Below, piece by piece: positions 6,495 to 9,536 of a stretch of DNA of 9,536 bases; the first letter of the stretch is position 1, and every line of letters begins with the position of its first letter. The notes beneath the pieces were generated by a model. That model did not search any database. It had not been told where the DNA came from and saw only the letters and a list, made by a program, of their open reading frames with translations. The position numbers were made by a program, and so were the translations under genes. The stretch is from Thiobacillus sp. UBA6205 (GTDB lineage Bacteria > Pseudomonadota > Gammaproteobacteria > Burkholderiales > Thiobacillaceae): NCBI GenBank assembly GCA_002421825.1, contig DISR01000022.1, forward strand, positions 1,376 through 10,911, written 5' to 3'.

Positions 6495-6698
6495 ATGACC
6501 GTAGATCGCATCGTGCATCTCGTGGCGGGCCTGATGGTGCTTTTGAGCCTCGCCATGGCCCATTTTTCCAATCCTGCCTGGCTCTGGCTCGGCGTCTTCG
6601 TCGGCGCCAATCTGGCGCAGAGCGGGGTGACCGGCTTCTGTCCGCTGGCCTTCATGCTGAAGAAGGCCGGCGTGTCGGAAGGCAGTTGCTGCTCTTAG
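6495..6698 (+). CDS. Small DUF2892/YgaP-type membrane protein
   Basis: The 67-residue protein has two hydrophobic segments (about 8-22 and 28-43) and the block GANLAQSGVTGFCPLAFMLK (38-57), typical of the DUF2892 family, whose hairpin also forms the membrane part of YgaP-type rhodaneses. There is no rhodanese domain here. Cysteines are C49 in GFCP and a vicinal pair C65-C66 in the C-terminal GSCCS. TAGGAG at 6483-6488 precedes the ATG by 6 bases. It lies 58 bases after the FadL-type gene, beyond a hairpin, and may be co-transcribed by readthrough. Its function is unknown; a role in sulfur or thiol chemistry is sometimes inferred for the family. Confidence 0.85.
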   Translation: MTVDRIVHLVAGLMVLLSLAMAHFSNPAWLWLGVFVGANLAQSGVTGFCPLAFMLKKAGVSEGSCCS

Positions 6699-6771
6699 CA
6701 GGAGGTCCGCCCTCGGGCCGATCAGCTGATCGAGCCAACCCCCATCGCGGCGAGGGCGCCGCTTCCACAAA
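6699..6771. repeat. REP-like inverted repeat, copy 1
   Basis: The left arm (about 6700-6722) begins GGAGGTCCGCCCTCGGGCCG and the right arm (about 6745-6770) reads CATCGCGGCGAGGGCGCCG then CTTCCACAA. The arms are imperfect reverse complements and would form a long hairpin. The loop side of the left arm contains the perfect palindrome at 6719-6732. The right arm is identical to that of copy 2 over about 27 bases. Confidence 0.8.
6719..6732. promoter_or_regulatory. Perfect 14-bp palindrome CGATCAGCTGATCG
   Basis: This palindrome has the same half-sites and 2-base centre as the two sites at 4569-4598 (CGATCA-N2-TGATCG). It lies 194 bases before the tetR start, inside the first REP-like repeat; the second repeat copy lacks it. 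It is a candidate autoregulatory operator, although it may be a chance feature of the repeat. Confidence 0.4.
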
Positions 6772-6780
6772 GGCGGTGTT

Positions 6781-6849
6781 GTAGGAGGCCCGCCCTCGGA
6801 CCGATGGGTTTGAGAATGACCCATCGCGGCGAGGGCGCCGCTTCCACAA
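6781..6849. repeat. REP-like inverted repeat, copy 2
   Basis: The left arm (6780-6807) starts GTAGGAGGCCCGCCCTCGG and ends CGATGGG. An 11-base loop follows (tttgagaatga), then the right arm (6819-6848) from CCCATCGCGGCGAGGGCG to CCGCTTCCAC. The arms pair with few mismatches over about 28 bases. It lies directly after copy 1 with about 10 bases between. Such GTAGGAG...CTTCCAC hairpins are widespread in beta- and gammaproteobacterial genomes. Confidence 0.8.
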
Positions 6850-6866
6850 GGCACCGCCAGTACAAT

Positions 6867-6899
6867 GAAGGCAGCCCGCCTTTGGGCTGATGGAAGCCG
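6867..6899. repeat. Truncated third REP-like unit
   Basis: GAAGGCAGCCCGCCTTTGGG then CTGATGG aligns with the left arm of copy 2 (GTAGGAGGCCCGCCCTCGG...CGATGGG). The long right arm is missing, though AGCCC (6873-6877) and GGGCT (6884-6888) can still form a small hairpin. It ends about 30 bases before the tetR start, so it probably lies in the 5' leader. Confidence 0.55.
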
Positions 6900-6926
6900 A
6901 TCCAAGCCTCACAAGATTCGAACGCC

Positions 6927-7532
6927 ATGCCCGTCAAGAAGAGAAAGTCCGCGGAAGTGCGCCGCCACGACATCATCGAGGCGGCCATGGACATCATCCG
7001 CCACCAAGGCGTGGCCAAGCTCACCACGCGCTCGCTCGCGCGCGCGGTCGGCATTGCGCAGCCCACCCTGTTCCTGCATTTCGGCAGCAAGAGCCATGTC
7101 CTCGTCGAACTGGTGGACACCATCCAGGCGCGGCTGCAGAAGGAAATGGCCGCCCTCAATCTGGGCGCATTGAGCCCGCTGGAGCGGCTGAAGGCCGTCA
7201 TCCGCGCGCATCTCAATTTCATTCAGCGCCAGCCCGGCATCCCGCGGCTTTTGTTTTCCGAGGAGCTGCAAAGCGGCGATCCGGTTTTCCGCGAACGCAT
7301 GAACGAACTGGTGCGGTTCTTCCTGCAATTCATCGCCGGGCTGATTGCCGCCGCCCAGGCGCAGGGGCAGATTCGTCCCGACGTCCATCCCGAGCAGAGC
7401 GCCTGCCTGCTGATCGCGGCAGTGCAGGGCCTGGCTTTCCGCTGGATTCTTTCCGACAACCGCTTCGTGCTGGCCGAACAGGCCGATGCCCTCATCGCCA
7501 CCCTGATCGAGGGCTGGGCGCCGAGAGCCTGA
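6927..7532 (+). CDS. TetR/AcrR-family transcriptional regulator
   Basis: The 201-residue protein has the standard TetR layout: an N-terminal helix (RRHDIIEAAMDIIRHQGVAK), a helix-turn-helix at about 32-55 (LTTRSLARAVGIAQPTLFLH then FGSK) and a variable all-helical ligand/dimer domain. Such proteins usually repress neighbouring genes until a small molecule binds. The start at ATG 6927 gives a normal N-terminus with a basic leader (MPVKKRKSAEVRR); no clear Shine-Dalgarno site precedes it. It follows the cytochrome/FadL/DUF2892 group on the same strand, with REP-like hairpins in between. The palindrome at 6719-6732 and its two relatives at the cytochrome promoter are candidate targets. It converges on the FmdE-like gene with 3 bases between the stop codons. 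The inducer is unknown; a fatty-acid or aromatic ligand would fit a FadL partner. Confidence 0.92.
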   Translation: MPVKKRKSAEVRRHDIIEAAMDIIRHQGVAKLTTRSLARAVGIAQPTLFLHFGSKSHVLVELVDTIQARLQKEMAALNLGALSPLERLKAVIRAHLNFIQRQPGIPRLLFSEELQSGDPVFRERMNELVRFFLQFIAGLIAAAQAQGQIRPDVHPEQSACLLIAAVQGLAFRWILSDNRFVLAEQADALIATLIEGWAPRA

Positions 7533-7535
7533 AAG

Positions 7536-8150
7536 TCATGCCGGCTCGTCGCGGCACTCGATGAGCGCAGGATCGTCGGCGTGCTCGATGAGGATTTTCC
7601 TGACCCGTTCCTGCCAGAGGCGGCCGAATTCGGCGCGCTCCACGGCGCTGGCTTCGCCCGCGAGCAGCTTCTGCATGAGCATCGGCAGGCCGTGCGGCGG
7701 CGGCACCACTTCCGGATGGTAGGACGCGGCTACTGCCGCGCCGGTGTCGATGCGCACGAAACGCAGCTCGGCGGCGCTGCCGGTTGCGAAGCGCAGCAGG
7801 TCGCGCCGCGAAAAGCGCCCGCCCAGTCCCTTGAAGCCGCCTTCGCCGGCCGCGCCCGTCAACAATCCGGCCACCGCGGCGATGACGCCGGTCACGCCTT
7901 CTGCCTGCGCTGCGCGTAATTCGACCCGCACCCCGCCGCGCTCGGGAACGCCCGGCGGATAGAGCCTTTCGAGCGCCTTCAGCGTCATCAGGTAGGCGCC
8001 GGCCACGGTGGGGCAGGAATGCCCGGCCAGCTTGACCGCGTCGAGGTAGCCGTAAGTCATCAGCCCGCCGCTGGCGGCGCCGAGGATCTCCGCGAGCGGG
8101 TCGCGCAGGGTGAGGGTTTTCACTTCGTCGAAGAATGCCGGATGGCTCAT
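7536..8150 (-). CDS. FmdE-like domain protein
   Basis: The 204-residue soluble protein carries LAGHSCPTVAGAYLMTLKAL (41-60). The G-H-x-C-P motif followed by a helix is the hallmark of the FmdE family (named for formylmethanofuran dehydrogenase subunit E), where His and Cys take part in metal binding. Only two other features stand out: GRFSRRDLLRFATG (111-124) and a single late cysteine (C199). It has no zinc-ribbon C-terminus such as longer FmdE proteins have. The start at 8150 is set by an ATGA overlap with the upstream membrane-protein gene, which shows translational coupling. Reading further upstream in this frame only gives translated shadow of that gene. A bacterium with no other formylmethanofuran genes in view is unlikely to use it in methanogenic chemistry; metal or cofactor handling for the membrane partner is my inference. 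Confidence 0.7.
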   Translation of the reverse strand: MSHPAFFDEVKTLTLRDPLAEILGAASGGLMTYGYLDAVKLAGHSCPTVAGAYLMTLKALERLYPPGVPERGGVRVELRAAQAEGVTGVIAAVAGLLTGAAGEGGFKGLGGRFSRRDLLRFATGSAAELRFVRIDTGAAVAASYHPEVVPPPHGLPMLMQKLLAGEASAVERAEFGRLWQERVRKILIEHADDPALIECRDEPA

Positions 8151-9265
8151 GATGGATTGCCTTGTTTCACGAGAATGGGGGATGCGGCTGCCTGCAGCAG
8201 GAACCAAGCCAGCGTCGCCGCGGAGAGCAGCAGGCCCCAGGGCTGGCCCAGTCCGGCGGCAATGCCGCCGCAGAAAAACAGCAGCGCGCGCAGGCCGTTG
8301 TAGCGGCCGAGCCGTTTGCGCATGTCGCCATGCCAGGCATTCTGCACGCCCGGGCGCAGCCACACCGGCAGCAGCTGGCTGGCCGCGCCCGATACCAGCG
8401 GCAGCAGGAAGCCGGCAATGAACACCGCAGTCGGGTCGATTGCGATGCCCGCCGCCGCTGCAGCGCCCGCCAGCAGGCACAGCGCGAAGCCGGCGGTCGC
8501 CATCGCAAGCAGGGGCGCCGCGCCATGCAACGCAAGAATTTCCGCACGGTAAAGCTTGTGCCATGCCGCCCCCACGCGCACTAGCGCAATGCCCCACGCG
8601 ATCAGACCCAGCCAGGCGAGCGGCGCCAGCCACGCCGCACCGGCGGCGATGAACAGCGTGCCGCCCAGTGCCAGCGGCAGATCCTGGCGCAGTCGCTGCG
8701 CCGCGCCCGCATCCGGCCGGCCGACCACGGTCGGCATCAATACCGCGAGCGTGCCTGCTGCGGTCAGCCCTATAAATCCAAGCGTGTTGAGGTGCAGATG
8801 AAAGCGGCGCAAGGCCGGAAAATGCTGCGGCCACAGCGCGCCGGCGAGGATGGCCAGCAGCGCCGCGAACAAACAGGCGAGCGCGGCCTCGTACCAGGCG
8901 AGGCAGGGATGCGGGCGGCCCAGCATGCTCGCGCGCCGCTTGCGGCTCCAGGCGAACAGCGCAACGGATGAGGCCATGGCCAGCCCCGCGCCGGCCTGCC
9001 AGCCCCGGGCAAAACCGTCCAGGCTGAACGCCGCCACCGCCAGCGCGCCGCCGGCCAGGGCCACGACGGGAACGATGCCGATGGCGCGCTCGGCTTCGCG
9101 CGTGCGCGTCAGCACCGGGATGAAGTGGCTCATGGCGCCGAAGATCAGCGGCATGGCGCCGGCGGCAAGCATCAGGTGCAGGTAGGCGGCGCGGCCGGCG
9201 TGGGGCGACCAGAACAGCGCCGCGGCGAAAATCGCCAGGGCGAGGAACACCAGTGATGGCAGCAT
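8147..9265 (-). CDS. Polytopic membrane protein, NnrS/heme-copper-oxidase-like
   Basis: The 372-residue protein is almost wholly hydrophobic, with about 11-12 predicted membrane segments. Histidines sit in or near helices: H30 (AYLHLML), H47 (AMSHFIPVLTR), and H156/H158 in RFHLHLNTLGFIGLTAAGTL (155-174) followed by AVLMPTVVG. HxHLN-x-x-G-x-x-G-x-x-x-x-GTL is reminiscent of NnrS and of cytochrome-oxidase subunit I-like proteins, which bind haem and are linked to NO metabolism in denitrifiers. It is not a clear-cut NnrS, so the family call is tentative. The ATG at 9265 is the first in frame after a TAA, with only a weak ribosome site. The stop overlaps the FmdE-like start (ATGA). GC and alanine content are high, as expected for a membrane protein in this genome. 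Regulation is not visible; upstream lie only hairpin repeats. Confidence 0.6.
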   Translation of the reverse strand: MLPSLVFLALAIFAAALFWSPHAGRAAYLHLMLAAGAMPLIFGAMSHFIPVLTRTREAERAIGIVPVVALAGGALAVAAFSLDGFARGWQAGAGLAMASSVALFAWSRKRRASMLGRPHPCLAWYEAALACLFAALLAILAGALWPQHFPALRRFHLHLNTLGFIGLTAAGTLAVLMPTVVGRPDAGAAQRLRQDLPLALGGTLFIAAGAAWLAPLAWLGLIAWGIALVRVGAAWHKLYRAEILALHGAAPLLAMATAGFALCLLAGAAAAAGIAIDPTAVFIAGFLLPLVSGAASQLLPVWLRPGVQNAWHGDMRKRLGRYNGLRALLFFCGGIAAGLGQPWGLLLSAATLAWFLLQAAASPILVKQGNPS

Positions 9266-9302
9266 GTGCTTATCGATCAGGTACGAAGTCGCTTGTCCTT
9301 AA
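9266..9302. other. Short leader region upstream of the membrane-protein gene
   Basis: This stretch separates the leftward gene start from the first 87-bp repeat. It includes a lone CGATCA half-site at 9274-9279 but no convincing -10/-35 pair on the minus strand. The promoter may lie within or beyond the repeats. Confidence 0.4.
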
Positions 9303-9389
9303 CTGGATTGCCGCGTCGGCTCAGCCTCCTCGCAATGACGTGTGGAGGAAACTGTTCATCGCGAGGCCCATCGGGCCGTGGCGATCCAG
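9303..9389. repeat. 87-bp hairpin repeat, copy A
   Basis: The element runs from CTGGATTGCCGCG to GGCGATCCAG and is an imperfect inverted repeat with arms of about 35 bases: the left arm ends CTCGCAATGACG and the right arm begins TCATCGCGAGG. It belongs to the common CTGGATTGCC...GCAATGACG class of bacterial intergenic repeats. Its last 34 bases (9356-9389) are identical to those of copy B. Confidence 0.85.
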
Positions 9390-9437
9390 TCAGTAAAGGC
9401 CGAGCAAAACCATTGCATTGTGCCACTTTAATTGGGG

Positions 9438-9524
9438 CTGGATTGCCGGTCGTTGCCGCGCTTCGCTCGCAATGACGGCGTAGGAAGTCGTCATCGCGAG
9501 GCCCATCGGGCCGTGGCGATCCAG
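9438..9524. repeat. 87-bp hairpin repeat, copy B
   Basis: It has the same length, ends and orientation as copy A, 48 bases downstream of it. The left arm (CTGGATTGCCGGTCG...GCTCGCAATGACG) has diverged from copy A while the 34-base right end (9491-9524) is identical. The spacer 9390-9437 is relatively AT-rich and shows no gene. Confidence 0.85.
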
Positions 9525-9536
9525 GGTTTCGATTTC

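Noticed and set aside
8151..8834. N-terminal extension of the FmdE-like protein
   Set aside because: It is a shadow of the overlapping membrane-protein gene, low in recognisable motifs; the ATGA overlap gives a clean start at 8150.

Overview
The window is GC-rich, densely packed bacterial chromosome, most likely from a betaproteobacterium with a facultatively anaerobic, possibly denitrifying lifestyle (Rhodocyclales or Nitrosomonadales would fit). This rests on gene content (ubiquinone genes ubiU, ubiV and ubiT, a class II-type cytochrome c, an outer-membrane FadL-type channel), on high GC at third codon positions, and on several families of short hairpin repeats. It is an inference from reading, not a database result.

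Region 1 (1-3118, + strand) is a tight gene series: the 3' end of a probable TIGR01212-type radical SAM gene, ubiU, ubiV, a queD-like 6-pyruvoyl/6-carboxytetrahydropterin synthase gene, and ubiT. UbiU and UbiV both keep the four cysteines that bind their [4Fe-4S] clusters, and UbiT has the SCP2-type lipid-binding fold. Together they make up the O2-independent ubiquinone hydroxylation system. Two junctions overlap by 8-11 bases. The ubiU/ubiV gap instead holds an inverted array of heptamer repeats. The pterin gene sits inside the ubi set, between ubiV and ubiT.

Region 2 (3126-4370, - strand) is a nitronate monooxygenase/FabK-like flavoprotein gene that converges on ubiT with 7 bases between them. 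It carries an unusual cysteine-rich C-terminal section.

Region 3 (4371-7532, + strand) starts with an AT-rich divergent intergenic region containing a good sigma70-like -10 box and two copies of an operator-like near-palindrome (CGATCA-N2-TGAT). It continues with a secreted CXXCH cytochrome, a FadL/TodX-family outer-membrane channel, a terminator-like hairpin, a small DUF2892-type membrane protein, a block of REP-like hairpins and a TetR-family regulator gene. A third, perfect copy of the same palindrome lies 194 bases upstream of the tetR start, so the TetR protein may control this group and itself.

Region 4 (7536-9265, - strand) is a two-gene unit joined by an ATGA overlap: a polytopic, histidine-containing membrane protein of NnrS/heme-copper-oxidase-like character, then a small FmdE-like protein with a GHSCP motif. 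This pair is the least understood system in the window. Region 5 (9266-9536) holds no gene but carries two 87-bp hairpin repeats.
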